Assembly: GCA_029257245.1 (NCBI GenBank)
Contig: JARICH010000083.1
Span: forward strand, 1-44,183
From: Atopostipes sp.
GTDB lineage: Bacteria > Bacillota > Bacilli > Lactobacillales > Carnobacteriaceae_A
Direction: 5' to 3'
Length of the DNA stretch: 44,183 nt
The notes under the pieces were generated by a model. The model had not been told where the DNA came from, did not search any database, and was given only the letters and a program-made list of their open reading frames with translations. A program made the position numbers and the translations under genes. The number at the start of each line of letters is the position of its first letter. Positions within the stretch are counted from its first letter, which is position 1. This document shows, in pieces, positions 9,771-19,588 of this stretch.

Positions 9771-10379
9771 TTACTTAGCTTCTTTATACAATTTTGCTAC
9801 TTCATCCCAGTTAACTAAATTCCAGAATGATTTTACATAATCTGCACGTCTATTTTGGTAATTTAGATAATAAGCATGTTCCCAAACGTCAACTCCTAAA
9901 ATCGGTGTTTGACCTTCTGATAAAGGCGAGTCCTGGTTCGCGGTGCTAGTTACTTTTAATTCACCGTTGTCTACGACTAGCCAACCCCAACCTGATCCAA
10001 ATTGACCAGTTGCAGCTGATTCAAATAACTCTTTGAATTCATCAAAACTACCGAATGCTTTCTCGATTGCGTCAGCTAAATCTCCTGTTGGCTCTCCTCC
10101 ACCTTCTGGTGATAATGTCTTCCAGAATAATGAGTGGTTTGCATGTCCACCAGCGTTATTACGTAAAGCTGTTTTAATATCTGACGGTACTTCATCTAAC
10201 TTAGCAAGCAATTCTTCAACAGATAATTTCTGTAAGTCTTCATGTCCTTCAAGCGCTGCATTTGCATTGTTGACATAACCGTTATGGTGCTTACCATGAT
10301 GTAATTTCATTGTCTCTTCATCAATATGTGGTTCAAGTGCGTCATGTGCATAAGGTAATTCTGGTAATTTGTAAGTCAT
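9771..10379 (-). CDS. sodA: Superoxide dismutase (Mn/Fe)
   Basis: [50 protein letters not shown]. Confidence 0.97.
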   Translation of the reverse strand: MTYKLPELPYAHDALEPHIDEETMKLHHGKHHNGYVNNANAALEGHEDLQKLSVEELLAKLDEVPSDIKTALRNNAGGHANHSLFWKTLSPEGGGEPTGDLADAIEKAFGSFDEFKELFESAATGQFGSGWGWLVVDNGELKVTSTANQDSPLSEGQTPILGVDVWEHAYYLNYQNRRADYVKSFWNLVNWDEVAKLYKEAK

Positions 10380-10531
10380 TTAAAAACTCCTCCTTGAGTA
10401 TGTTCTTTCTTTTTTAACTTCTAAATTTAGTTTAACATAGCTTGAATTAGAAATAAAATGATATGCTTATAGTACTCATCTTCTTCATTTTATTGACCAT
10501 AACCTTTAATCCTACAAGCATTGACAATTTA

Positions 10532-11122
10532 CTATCTTCTTGATTTACGCAACACAAACTTTTCCAGGGCAACTGCTAATACTGGCAGAATTATCACTGC
10601 AGCAATAATTTCAATAACTCCATTTGTCGCTACAATCGTTCCTAGTGCACCTAGCAAAGCTGTTTCAGAAATACCCAGAGCACCTGCGTAAGCTTCACTC
10701 GCAAAGATATAAATACTCCCCAGAACTAAAACCGTATTGGTTAAGGTTCCAATAGCTGCTGTAACCGCATAAGCCCCTGTTCGTGGCATTCGATCTTTCA
10801 ACAATTTGAATATGCTTGCACTGATAAGACCTACCAATAACCGAGGTAAGATAGATATCAATGGATTCAAAAATACAATATTAAAGGGTGTAGGCTGTAT
10901 AAAAGCTCGTAGCATACTTAAAGCTCCCCAAATAGTCCCGATAATAGTTCCGAACTTTGCCCCAAATAAAACAGCTGATAAAATCACTGTAATATGGACA
11001 ATCGTCACATCAATGGGGCCTAAGGGTATGTATCCCAAAATTGGTACAAAGGTCTGCATGATTAACAAAGCAACCATCATACTAATTAATGTCAACTGAT
11101 AAACATTCTCTTTTTCTTTCAT
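10532..11122 (-). CDS. ECF transporter S component (substrate not assigned)
   Basis: Hydrophobic ~200 aa protein with LGPIDVTIVHITVILSAVLFGAKFGTIIGTIWGALSM. Confidence 0.85.
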   Translation of the reverse strand: MKEKENVYQLTLISMMVALLIMQTFVPILGYIPLGPIDVTIVHITVILSAVLFGAKFGTIIGTIWGALSMLRAFIQPTPFNIVFLNPLISILPRLLVGLISASIFKLLKDRMPRTGAYAVTAAIGTLTNTVLVLGSIYIFASEAYAGALGISETALLGALGTIVATNGVIEIIAAVIILPVLAVALEKFVLRKSRR

Positions 11123-11247
11123 TTCTCCACCTATTTGTCTTATTATTTGAATTTTACAATTCAGTTTTAAAAATCTAGGTTAATTCTAATAGATGTGAAT
11201 AAAAAATGCATCTTTTTAGACTTCCTTTCCCTATTTTAGGGAATTCG

Positions 11248-11276
11248 TTTACTTTCCCCCTTCTCTTCGCTAAAAT
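11248..11276 (+). promoter_or_regulatory. Predicted sigma-A promoter for the DUF1189 gene (TTTACT-N17-TAAAAT)
   Basis: -35 TTTACT 11248-11253, 17-nt spacer, -10 TAAAAT 11271-11276. Confidence 0.6.
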
Positions 11277-11311
11277 AGGGATATTAATTTTGGTTTGAAA
11301 AGGAGCACATC

Positions 11312-12097
11312 ATGATAGACTATATTAAAAATTTACTAATGAAACCCAAAGAAATCTATACTGCCCGCAATATGAAGAAAAAACATTATTTTTTATTGAT
11401 CCTACTAATGGCCCTTATTCTTACTTCCTTATCGACATTTACTATTCGAAAGGATTATAAACATCTAACGGATGATTACCAAGAAATTCAACAAGCCGTA
11501 CCAGACTATGAAATAGTTGACGGGCAATTAGAGAGCAAGAAAAACAGTTTTATTTATCAGACAGATAGTTTGGTCTTTTATTTTGATCCAGATAACAAAA
11601 TAGCGAAAGAATTAATTGATACAAATATGCAGAAACAAAGCGCACCCATCGCTGCTGCATTGCAAAAAGATAAAATTTACTTGAATATTTTGGGTCAAAG
11701 TAGAGCCTTAAAATACTCGGATTTTAATATGACTAGTCAAGATTTACAGTCACTTGTTAATTTGGATCGACTTTCAAGTCCACTATATTTTATAATTGTT
11801 CTATTTATTCTTTATCTTTTTCAGTTATTTCTATATAGTATGCAACTGCTATCCATCTCTATTTTTGCGAATTTAATCTCTTTTGTTCAGCGAACAAAAC
11901 TTTCTTTTTTTCAAAATGCTAAAATTGCTTTGATGGCTTCAATAATCCCTTTTCTTATTATGGGGATACTCAGCGCATTGAATCTATCGATTGCTTATCA
12001 ATATGAGTTAACCACCCTGGCTTCTCTATTCCTCTTCTACTTGAGTGTCGATGAGTTTACAAAACGATTAGATGCTCAGAAGCAAGTAAAAAAATAA
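11312..12097 (+). CDS. DUF1189 family membrane protein
   Basis: MIDYIKNLLMKPKEIYTARNMKKKHYFLL with C-terminal TMs; resembles the YvdJ/DUF1189 family. Confidence 0.75.
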   Translation: MIDYIKNLLMKPKEIYTARNMKKKHYFLLILLMALILTSLSTFTIRKDYKHLTDDYQEIQQAVPDYEIVDGQLESKKNSFIYQTDSLVFYFDPDNKIAKELIDTNMQKQSAPIAAALQKDKIYLNILGQSRALKYSDFNMTSQDLQSLVNLDRLSSPLYFIIVLFILYLFQLFLYSMQLLSISIFANLISFVQRTKLSFFQNAKIALMASIIPFLIMGILSALNLSIAYQYELTTLASLFLFYLSVDEFTKRLDAQKQVKK

Positions 12098-12120
12098 TCG
12101 ATTAATATAGACAAAAAAAT

Positions 12121-12153
12121 ATCCAGCCGGAAATTTCTGGCTGGATGTTTTTT
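12121..12153. terminator. Convergent (bidirectional) terminator between the DUF1189 gene and cshB
   Basis: ATCCAGCC-GGAAATTTCT-GGCTGGAT followed by TTTTTTT on plus; A-run on the other side. Confidence 0.82.
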
Positions 12154-13469
12154 TATCGTTTTCGTCGTGATTGAAACTTTCTATTTTGTTTTTCTTTTTT
12201 CTTACGTTTTTGGCGTAATTTTCGCTTATAGCCTGGCTTAATATTCTTCTTCGCCTTTTTGGCCATTCCTGCAATTTCACCGTCATATTCTAATCCGCGA
12301 TTCGGACGTTTTCTTTCTGCTCTTCGTTCTCTTGTATCCACTAAACGGTTATTACGTATTGTTTTTTCTTCAAATGTAATTCCCATTTCTTCGATAATTT
12401 GAATATCTTCTTCCTCACCTGGTGAGTAAAGAGTAATTGCAATCCCCGGTAAGTTGTTTCGTCCGGTTCGTCCTACTCGGTGAACAAAGTAAGAAAGGTC
12501 TTGTGGAACTTCTGCGTTAATTACGTGTGAAACTCCTTCAATATCAATCCCTCTCGCTGCTAAATCTGTTGCTACTACGAATTGATAGTCTAATTGTCTA
12601 ATTTCACGCATCGCACGTCGGCGTTCACGTGATTCTAAACCACCATGTATCACTCCAACATTAAGTCCTTTTTCTTCTAACTCTTTTGCAATAAAATCAA
12701 CTTTCTCTTGAGTATTTGCAAAAATCAGAACTAAATAAGGATAGCCCATCGTTACTAAATCATAAATTAATTCGATACGATCTTTCCCTTTAGTTGAAAT
12801 CAAAATGTTTTCAATTGTATCAGATATAATAGCTTTGTTTTCCACTTCAATCGTTACTGGACTATCCATATATTTTTGTAGGAAAGGTCTTAATTTTTGT
12901 GGAATCGTTGCTGAAAAAACAAGTAGTTGGCTATCATCTGCTAGGGTCGCTGCAATTTTGTCCACTTGTTCAATAAACCCTAGGTCCAAGGTCATATCCG
13001 CTTCATCAATTACCATTGCAAATGCTGTATAGGTTAAAAGATGGTTTGAACTCATTAAATCTAGAATTCGGCCAGGTGTACCAATAACAACATCTGGTTG
13101 GCTCTTCGCTAGGTTCTCAATTTGTTGGTTCTTATCTCTTCCTCCAACAAAGCGTCCGATATCAATTGCCCAAGGTGCATTTTTAGTTAATTGCAAGGCT
13201 GCTTGGTATAGTTGCTCTCCTAATTCCCGACTTGGTGCGGTAACAATTAACTGAACGCCTTCTTCACCTTCTTTTAATTGATTCAATAAAGGTAATAAGA
13301 ATGCGTGGGTTTTTCCTGAACCTGTTTTCGATTGTGCAATAATATCTTCTTTCGATTGAATCTGATCAATTACTTGAGTCTGGATTGGCGTTGGTTCTTT
13401 AAAATGCAATTCTTCGATCGCATCTAACAAGTATTCCTGTAAACCAAAATCTGTAAATTTCTTTGTCAT
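12153..13469 (-). CDS. cshB: DEAD-box ATP-dependent RNA helicase, CshB-like
   Basis: AQSKTGSGKTHAF, VIDEADM (DEAD variant DEAD), SAT, HRVGRTGR; basic C-terminus. Confidence 0.92.
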   Translation of the reverse strand: MTKKFTDFGLQEYLLDAIEELHFKEPTPIQTQVIDQIQSKEDIIAQSKTGSGKTHAFLLPLLNQLKEGEEGVQLIVTAPSRELGEQLYQAALQLTKNAPWAIDIGRFVGGRDKNQQIENLAKSQPDVVIGTPGRILDLMSSNHLLTYTAFAMVIDEADMTLDLGFIEQVDKIAATLADDSQLLVFSATIPQKLRPFLQKYMDSPVTIEVENKAIISDTIENILISTKGKDRIELIYDLVTMGYPYLVLIFANTQEKVDFIAKELEEKGLNVGVIHGGLESRERRRAMREIRQLDYQFVVATDLAARGIDIEGVSHVINAEVPQDLSYFVHRVGRTGRNNLPGIAITLYSPGEEEDIQIIEEMGITFEEKTIRNNRLVDTRERRAERKRPNRGLEYDGEIAGMAKKAKKNIKPGYKRKLRQKRKKKEKQNRKFQSRRKR

Positions 13470-13628
13470 GCTTTTTTTCTCCTATCTTCGTACTCACCTA
13501 TATTAACAAAATCAGCGCCTAAGTGCTAGCTTATTCCTTAACTTATCTTTTAAGGAAGAGTCTTCAGTTGATTCAAGCACAAATAAAAAGTAAAATGAAG
13601 GCACGCCAATTATAAAGGAGCATACACC

Positions 13629-15077
13629 ATGTCTAAGAATCAAAAGACATTAGCCATTATTTTTGGAGGAACAGGAGATCTTGCCTATCGTAAGCTCTAC
13701 CCAGCCCTCTATAAACTTTATCAAAACGATTATTTAAATAAAAACTTCGCAGTCATCGGTACGGCCCGACGGTCGTGGACCGATGACTATTATCGTGAAG
13801 TCATTGTTGACTCGATCAAAGAATTAAAGAGTTCGGATGAAAGTGCAAGTGAATTTGCGAGTCATTTCTATTATCTATCGCACAATATTAATGACGCCGA
13901 AAATTATCGGGAATTATTGGACTTAGCCAAGCAACTTGATGAGAAGTATAAATTAGAAGGAAATCGATTATTTTATCTGTCTGTCTCCCCAAAACTTTTT
14001 GGAACGATTGCGACTCAACTAAAATCCGGAAATTTATTATCAGATACAGGCTATAATCGTTTGTTAATCGAAAAACCCTTTGGAACAAATTTAAAAGAAT
14101 CCAATCTTTTAGATCGGGAGATTTTAAAAACTTTTACAGAAGATGAAATTTACCGAATCGATCACTATCTAGGAAAAGAAATGATTCAAGCGATTCCCAT
14201 GTTACGCTTTGGAAATCCACTTTTAAAGAAAATATGGAATCATCACTATATATCAAATATTCAAGTTACTTTAGCGGAGGATATAGGGGTTGAAGATCGT
14301 GGCGGCTATTACGAACAAAGTGGTGCTTTACGAGATATGGTCCAAAATCATATTTTACAAGTGGTTAGTCTGATGTTGATGGATGAGCCAGACTGCTATG
14401 ATTCTCAGTGTGTCTGTCGTGAAAAAATCACGGTATTAAAAGAACTTGTTTCTATCAACGAAGATAATATATCAGAACATATTGTTCGCGGACAATACAT
14501 TGAGTCTGCTGACTATCCAGAATTGATGGCTTATCGCTCAGAGAATGAAGTGAGCACGGACTCAGAGGTAGAAACTTTCGTAGCTGGAAAATTTCTTTCG
14601 AAAAATAAGAACTGGAAAGATACTCCTCTCTATTTCCGTACAGGTAAGCGGATGAAAGGTAAGAATACACAAATTGATATCGTCTTTAAAAAAGATTTGC
14701 CTTTACTTTTTGATGATCTAGAATTATCAAAAAATGTTTTATCCATTCATATTGGACCTGAAGAAGGAATCTCATTTAAAATGAACGATAAAAAAGCTGG
14801 TATGCTACTTGATTCAGAAGCCATCCGCTTAAAATATAAAGAAGAAGGAAAAATACCTGATGACTATGAACGCTTATTATTAAATGCGCTCGAAGCAAAT
14901 AAAACAAGTTTTGTTCATGCAGAAGAAGTTTCAGAATCTTGGAAACATATCGATGCGATTCGTGCGGCTTGGAAAGACAATAAAAATCCGATTGAATTCT
15001 ATCCGGTCATGACGAATGGACCTAAAAAAGCTTTTGAATTACTAGAAAAGAATGGTCATGAATGGATTTGGGATTAA
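13629..15077 (+). CDS. zwf: Glucose-6-phosphate 1-dehydrogenase
   Basis: IIFGGTGDLAYRKLYPALY and RIDHYLGKEMIQ active-site motif. Confidence 0.96.
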   Translation: MSKNQKTLAIIFGGTGDLAYRKLYPALYKLYQNDYLNKNFAVIGTARRSWTDDYYREVIVDSIKELKSSDESASEFASHFYYLSHNINDAENYRELLDLAKQLDEKYKLEGNRLFYLSVSPKLFGTIATQLKSGNLLSDTGYNRLLIEKPFGTNLKESNLLDREILKTFTEDEIYRIDHYLGKEMIQAIPMLRFGNPLLKKIWNHHYISNIQVTLAEDIGVEDRGGYYEQSGALRDMVQNHILQVVSLMLMDEPDCYDSQCVCREKITVLKELVSINEDNISEHIVRGQYIESADYPELMAYRSENEVSTDSEVETFVAGKFLSKNKNWKDTPLYFRTGKRMKGKNTQIDIVFKKDLPLLFDDLELSKNVLSIHIGPEEGISFKMNDKKAGMLLDSEAIRLKYKEEGKIPDDYERLLLNALEANKTSFVHAEEVSESWKHIDAIRAAWKDNKNPIEFYPVMTNGPKKAFELLEKNGHEWIWD

Positions 15078-15104
15078 TCATCTATTTATTTTATCAAGAA
15101 AAAC

Positions 15105-15137
15105 AAAGGCAAAGTTGATGAAAGCACTTTGCCTTTT
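15105..15137 (+). terminator. Rho-independent terminator after zwf
   Basis: AAAGGCAAAGT...ACTTTGCCTTTTATTTTG. Confidence 0.82.
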
Positions 15138-15249
15138 ATTTTGTTTTTTTAGATCTTGTTTGCCCTATTTGCTGGCTTTTGTTATAATACTCTAGAATTT
15201 TGACATTATTTTAAATAAAATTATTACAAATACACTAGGAGGTATTGAG

Positions 15250-16950
15250 TTGGATTATAAACAAATCATTGCCGAAGATTTATCTAATCAATTAAAGGAG
15301 CATTTATCCCTTAATGAAATTTATCAATTACTTGAACAACCTAAAAATACAGACCATGGAGACCTAGCCTTTCCTACTTTTCAGTTAGCTAAAGCTTTCC
15401 GTAAAAACCCTGTGGAGATTGCAGGAGATATTGCGAAAGACTTTTCATCAGACTTAGTAACTGAATTGAAACAAGCTGGACCTTATTTAAACTTTTATCT
15501 AGACAAAGAGAAAGTTAGCGCGAGCATCTTGCAAGAACTTCTAACTGAGAAAAGTAACTTTGGCCAATCAGAAATTGGTGAGTATAAAAAAGTTGCGATT
15601 GATATGTCTTCGCCTAATATTGCAAAACCAATGTCAATGGGGCATTTACGTTCTACAGTGATTGGAAACTCTCTAGCGAATATTGTTGCGAAAAGAGGCT
15701 ATCAACCTGTTAAAATTAACCATTTAGGTGATTGGGGAACTCAATTTGGACGTTTAATTACGGCTTATAAGTTATGGGGAGACGAAGAAAAGGTTCGTGC
15801 GAACCCAATTAAAGAATTAAATGAACTCTATATTTATTTCCACGAGCAATTAGATGAAAAACCAGAATTAGAAGAACAAGGTCGTGAATGGTTCCGAAAA
15901 TTAGAAGACGGTGATCAAGAAGCTACTGAACTCTGGCGTTGGTTCCGTGAAGAGTCACTAAAAGAATTTAATAAGGTATATGAGCGTTTAGGTATTAGCT
16001 TTGACTCGACCAATGGTGAAGCTTTCTTTAATGACAAGATGGATGAAGTGATTGATTTATTGAAAGAAAAAGAATTGCTTGTTGAAGATCAAAGTGCTCA
16101 AGTTGTTCTACTAGAAGATTATGATTTACAGCCCGCTTTAATTATGAAGCAAGATGGCGCGACTCTTTATATCACAAGAGATTTAGCCGCTGCTTTATAC
16201 CGTCGACGTGAGTATGATTTTGAAGAAGCTTTATATGTTGTTGGACAAGATCAAATCTTACATTTTAGACAACTAAAAGCCGTACTCGATAAAATGGAGT
16301 ATGATTGGCAAGAAGATATCCACCATATTATTTTTGGACTGATTTCAATTGATGGTGCGAAAATGTCAACTCGCCGAGGTAAAGTTGTTTTACTAGAGGA
16401 TGTTTTAGATGAAGCTGTCGAAAGAGCTTTAGGACAAATTAATGAGAAAAACCCGACCCTCGAAAACAAAGAACAAGTAGCCGAACAAGTTGGAGTTGGA
16501 GCTGTTGTTTTCCACGACTTGCAACATGATCGACGAAATGATTTTAACTTCAACTTGGATGACATTGTACAATTTGAAGGAGAAACGGGTCCTTATGTAC
16601 AATATACTAGAGCTCGTGCTTTAAGTATTTTAGAGCGTGCGGACTTTAATACAAGTGCCTTTAAAACAGATGCTAGTTATGCCTTAACCGATGACTACAG
16701 CTGGGAAATCATTAAGTTAATACAATCCTTTGATCGTGTCTTGGAACGAGCTCATCGTGAATATGAGCCTTCTATTATCGCAAAACATGCCCTACAGTTA
16801 GCACAAGCCTTTAACCGTTTCTATTCTAATGTCCGGGTCTTGGATGAAGGACCAGAAAAAGAAAGTCGTTTAGCTTTAGTTTACTCGGTAGCCTTAATGT
16901 TAGAAGAAGATTTACGTATTTTAGGTGTCGAAGCACCAGATGAAATGTAA
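15250..16950 (+). CDS. argS: Arginyl-tRNA synthetase
   Basis: SSPNIAKPMSMGHLRSTVIGNSLA (HIGH-type), MSTRRGKVV (KMSK-type), C-terminal DALR domain; TTG start with GGAGG upstream. Confidence 0.97.
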   Translation: MDYKQIIAEDLSNQLKEHLSLNEIYQLLEQPKNTDHGDLAFPTFQLAKAFRKNPVEIAGDIAKDFSSDLVTELKQAGPYLNFYLDKEKVSASILQELLTEKSNFGQSEIGEYKKVAIDMSSPNIAKPMSMGHLRSTVIGNSLANIVAKRGYQPVKINHLGDWGTQFGRLITAYKLWGDEEKVRANPIKELNELYIYFHEQLDEKPELEEQGREWFRKLEDGDQEATELWRWFREESLKEFNKVYERLGISFDSTNGEAFFNDKMDEVIDLLKEKELLVEDQSAQVVLLEDYDLQPALIMKQDGATLYITRDLAAALYRRREYDFEEALYVVGQDQILHFRQLKAVLDKMEYDWQEDIHHIIFGLISIDGAKMSTRRGKVVLLEDVLDEAVERALGQINEKNPTLENKEQVAEQVGVGAVVFHDLQHDRRNDFNFNLDDIVQFEGETGPYVQYTRARALSILERADFNTSAFKTDASYALTDDYSWEIIKLIQSFDRVLERAHREYEPSIIAKHALQLAQAFNRFYSNVRVLDEGPEKESRLALVYSVALMLEEDLRILGVEAPDEM

Positions 16951-16960
16951 AGTTTTCATT

Positions 16961-17024
16961 AAAAAAGAACCTCAGTCAATTTCCTTAATTCGCTTAGAGG
17001 AAATGAACTCAGGTTCTTTTTTGT
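16961..17024. terminator. Bidirectional terminator between argS and the ZIP transporter gene
   Basis: AAAAAAGAACCT...(ATTTCCT...AGGAAAT)...AGGTTCTTTTTT nested stem. Confidence 0.82.
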
Positions 17025-17038
17025 ATCCATTAATTGCA

Positions 17039-17860
17039 TTAACCTAATGCAACATCTAGAGTCATCATGATAGCAAAACCGATCATAAAAGACATTGTTG
17101 CTATATTGGTATAGGTGCGATTTGCTTGAGAGCTTGGAATTAATTCTTCAATACAGACAAAAATCATCGCTCCTGCTGCAAATGCTAAGGCATAGGGTAA
17201 AATAGCAGAAATTTGGTTTACTAGCCAAGCACCTAGAACGGCTGCTAAAATCTCAACGAGTGCACTAGCTTGTCCAATATTAAATGCGCGCCATTTTGAA
17301 CTCGCTTCAGCTCGAATTGGTAAAGCTAAGGCAGCTCCTTCTGGAAAGTTCTGTAAACCAATCCCTATTGTTAAAATAAGCGCACTGGCGAGAGTTGATA
17401 TTCCCATACCTGAGGCTAGCGCTCCAAAAGCCACCCCAACCGATAACCCTTCTGGGATATTATGAATTGTGATTGCGATAAATAATAAAGCCGTTGAAGA
17501 TAATGAACTTTTCTCATCTGTTAAATCAGTTAGATTTTCACCAAGATGTAAATGTGGAACGACCGCATCAATGAAGCGTAAAAAAACTCCACCTACTAAA
17601 AAACCTACAAGCGCTGGGATGAATGACCATCGACCGTATCCTTCTAACTCAGCATAGATAATCGATGGAGCTAATAGAGACCAATAACTTGCTGCAAACA
17701 TAACTCCTGCTGCAAACCCATTCATTGTCACCAGAAGTTTTTCATCCACTTCGTCAAAGAAAAAAACTAAAGCTGAGCCTAAAGCGGTCATAAACCAAGT
17801 AAAGACACCAGCCAAAGCCGCTTGCCAGATAGGATTTAAATTAATTAACCAATTTATCAT
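17039..17860 (-). CDS. ZIP family metal transporter
   Basis: TIHNIPEGLSVGVAFGAL and IGLQNFPEGAALALPIRAE ZIP motifs. Confidence 0.93.
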   Translation of the reverse strand: MINWLINLNPIWQAALAGVFTWFMTALGSALVFFFDEVDEKLLVTMNGFAAGVMFAASYWSLLAPSIIYAELEGYGRWSFIPALVGFLVGGVFLRFIDAVVPHLHLGENLTDLTDEKSSLSSTALLFIAITIHNIPEGLSVGVAFGALASGMGISTLASALILTIGIGLQNFPEGAALALPIRAEASSKWRAFNIGQASALVEILAAVLGAWLVNQISAILPYALAFAAGAMIFVCIEELIPSSQANRTYTNIATMSFMIGFAIMMTLDVALG

Positions 17861-17896
17861 ATATACTTCCTCAATTCTATTCTGAATAATCCTTGT

Positions 17897-18538
17897 CTAA
17901 AGAAGATAAATACTGATAAAAACAAAACTTGCTCCAGCTAAAACAAATAAATGCCAGATAACATGCATCCAATCAATATGTTTCTTTTGATAGAAATAAG
18001 TCCCCACCGAATAAAACAAGCCTCCTAAGATTAAGTAAATAATTTTCTTAGGACTCAATGCTTGATATAAGGGGTAAATTAATAAAATGGATAGCCAGCC
18101 CATAGCCAAATATAAAATAGTACTTAATTTAGGGAAACGATTCGTCCAGACAACTTCAAAGATAATGCCTGCAATGGCAGCTAACCAAATAACCGTTAAA
18201 AAACTGTACCCCAACTTTCCTCCTATCACTAAAACTAAATAGGGAGTATAAGAGCCTGCAATCAACAAGTAAATAGAGGCATGATCAATTTTCTGAAACA
18301 AAGTCTTTAATGGAGTAAAACTAAAGGCATGATATAATGCGGAGGCCCCAAACAAAATAATCATACTTAAGCCATAAATAAAATAAGCAATCGATTCTGG
18401 ATTCATAAATAGTCGACCTACATTTTCTTTATTTAGTAATAAAAAAAGACCGATTACTCCCAATATACTACCCAGTCCATGAGTCAATACATTAAGGCAT
18501 TCTACACTTGCTTCTCTTTTCGTCACATCTTTGAACAT
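17897..18538 (-). CDS. Hemolysin III family membrane protein
   Basis: LYHAFSF, DHASIYLLIAGSYTPY, HVIWHLFVLAGA. Confidence 0.93.
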   Translation of the reverse strand: MFKDVTKREASVECLNVLTHGLGSILGVIGLFLLLNKENVGRLFMNPESIAYFIYGLSMIILFGASALYHAFSFTPLKTLFQKIDHASIYLLIAGSYTPYLVLVIGGKLGYSFLTVIWLAAIAGIIFEVVWTNRFPKLSTILYLAMGWLSILLIYPLYQALSPKKIIYLILGGLFYSVGTYFYQKKHIDWMHVIWHLFVLAGASFVFISIYLL

Positions 18539-18592
18539 GTCATCCCCTACCTAACCTCTCTAATTTTCTAATAAACTCTTTTATCTCTCATT

Positions 18593-19099
18593 CTAATCGA
18601 GTTTATCTTCTGCATAATGATGAACCAATTCTAGAGTTCCAAAATTTTGCTGACGTAAGGCTTCATAAATAATAATTGATGCAGCGTTTGATAAGTTTAA
18701 TGCTCGAATATGGCTATCATCCATTGGAATCCGAACACAATCTTCCTTATGATCGCGCATGAATTCTTCAGGAAGTCCCGACGTTTCGTTTCCAAAAATA
18801 AAATAGTGGTTTTTCTCTTGATCACTATAGTTCACTTCCGCATAATTTTTATGTGCAAATTTTGTAATCAAGTGTAACTTTCCATCTTGAGCATAGTCTA
18901 AGAATGAAGCAAGATTCTCATGATAGTGAATATTCAATTCGTTCCAATAATCAAGCCCTGCTCTTTTTAACATTTTATCTGCTAAACTAAAACCAAGCGG
19001 CATAATTAAATGAAGATGGGCATTTGTTCCAGCACATGTTCGTGCAATATTTCCAGTATTTGGTGGGATTTGTGGCTGATAAAGTACAATATGGTTCAT
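18593..19099 (-). CDS. trmL: tRNA (cytidine/uridine-34 2'-O)-methyltransferase TrmL
   Basis: [56 protein letters not shown] (SPOUT). Confidence 0.95.
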   Translation of the reverse strand: MNHIVLYQPQIPPNTGNIARTCAGTNAHLHLIMPLGFSLADKMLKRAGLDYWNELNIHYHENLASFLDYAQDGKLHLITKFAHKNYAEVNYSDQEKNHYFIFGNETSGLPEEFMRDHKEDCVRIPMDDSHIRALNLSNAASIIIYEALRQQNFGTLELVHHYAEDKLD

Positions 19100-19156
19100 T
19101 TCTTTCTTCCTTTACATCAATATTTAATTTCTTTCGCCTAAAAAAACGACAGTTCT

Positions 19157-19390
19157 TTAACGATTAATTTTTGGATAATCTTCTGGCTTTTCCAATGCTA
19201 TTTCAAACTGAATGAGTCCCTCTTCTAATTTTTGAATTGTTTTCTGCGAAAGACGGTTTGCTTTTTCAACGAGCATTTTTTGAGTATGTTCCCCTTTTCT
19301 AGGTGCTAAGAAATAAGCAGCAACAGCACCGGATAATAAGCCCATGCTAAGTCCAAATCCTGTCAACAGATTATTTTTTTTAAATTTCAT
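19157..19390 (-). CDS. YtxH-like small membrane protein
   Basis: TGFGLSMGLLSGAVAAYFLAPRKGEHTQ. Confidence 0.7.
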   Translation of the reverse strand: MKFKKNNLLTGFGLSMGLLSGAVAAYFLAPRKGEHTQKMLVEKANRLSQKTIQKLEEGLIQFEIALEKPEDYPKINR

Positions 19391-19588
19391 TTTATTTTCC
19401 TCCCTTACTTTTCCTCTTTTTGTATTTTAATTATATAATAAATTGAATCTGATAGATAATGATTCTATTATTTTTTAGTAAATTGCTTTTTTATTGAATT
19501 TTTTCATACCTTTCATAGATTATCAAATTAAAATGAACTATACTAAGTCCAACACAATGATATTTACCCAACTAATGACATAGAAAGA

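Noticed and set aside
12068-12286. 72-aa minus-strand ORF overlapping the cshB 3' end
   Set aside because: Runs through the terminator and an alternative frame of cshB; not credible.
15080-15249. Possible T-box before argS
   Set aside because: No GGTGGTACC-like core seen; only the zwf terminator and promoter-like sequence.
16251-16565. 104-aa minus-strand ORF inside argS
   Set aside because: Ser/Leu-rich antisense translation, typical shadow ORF.
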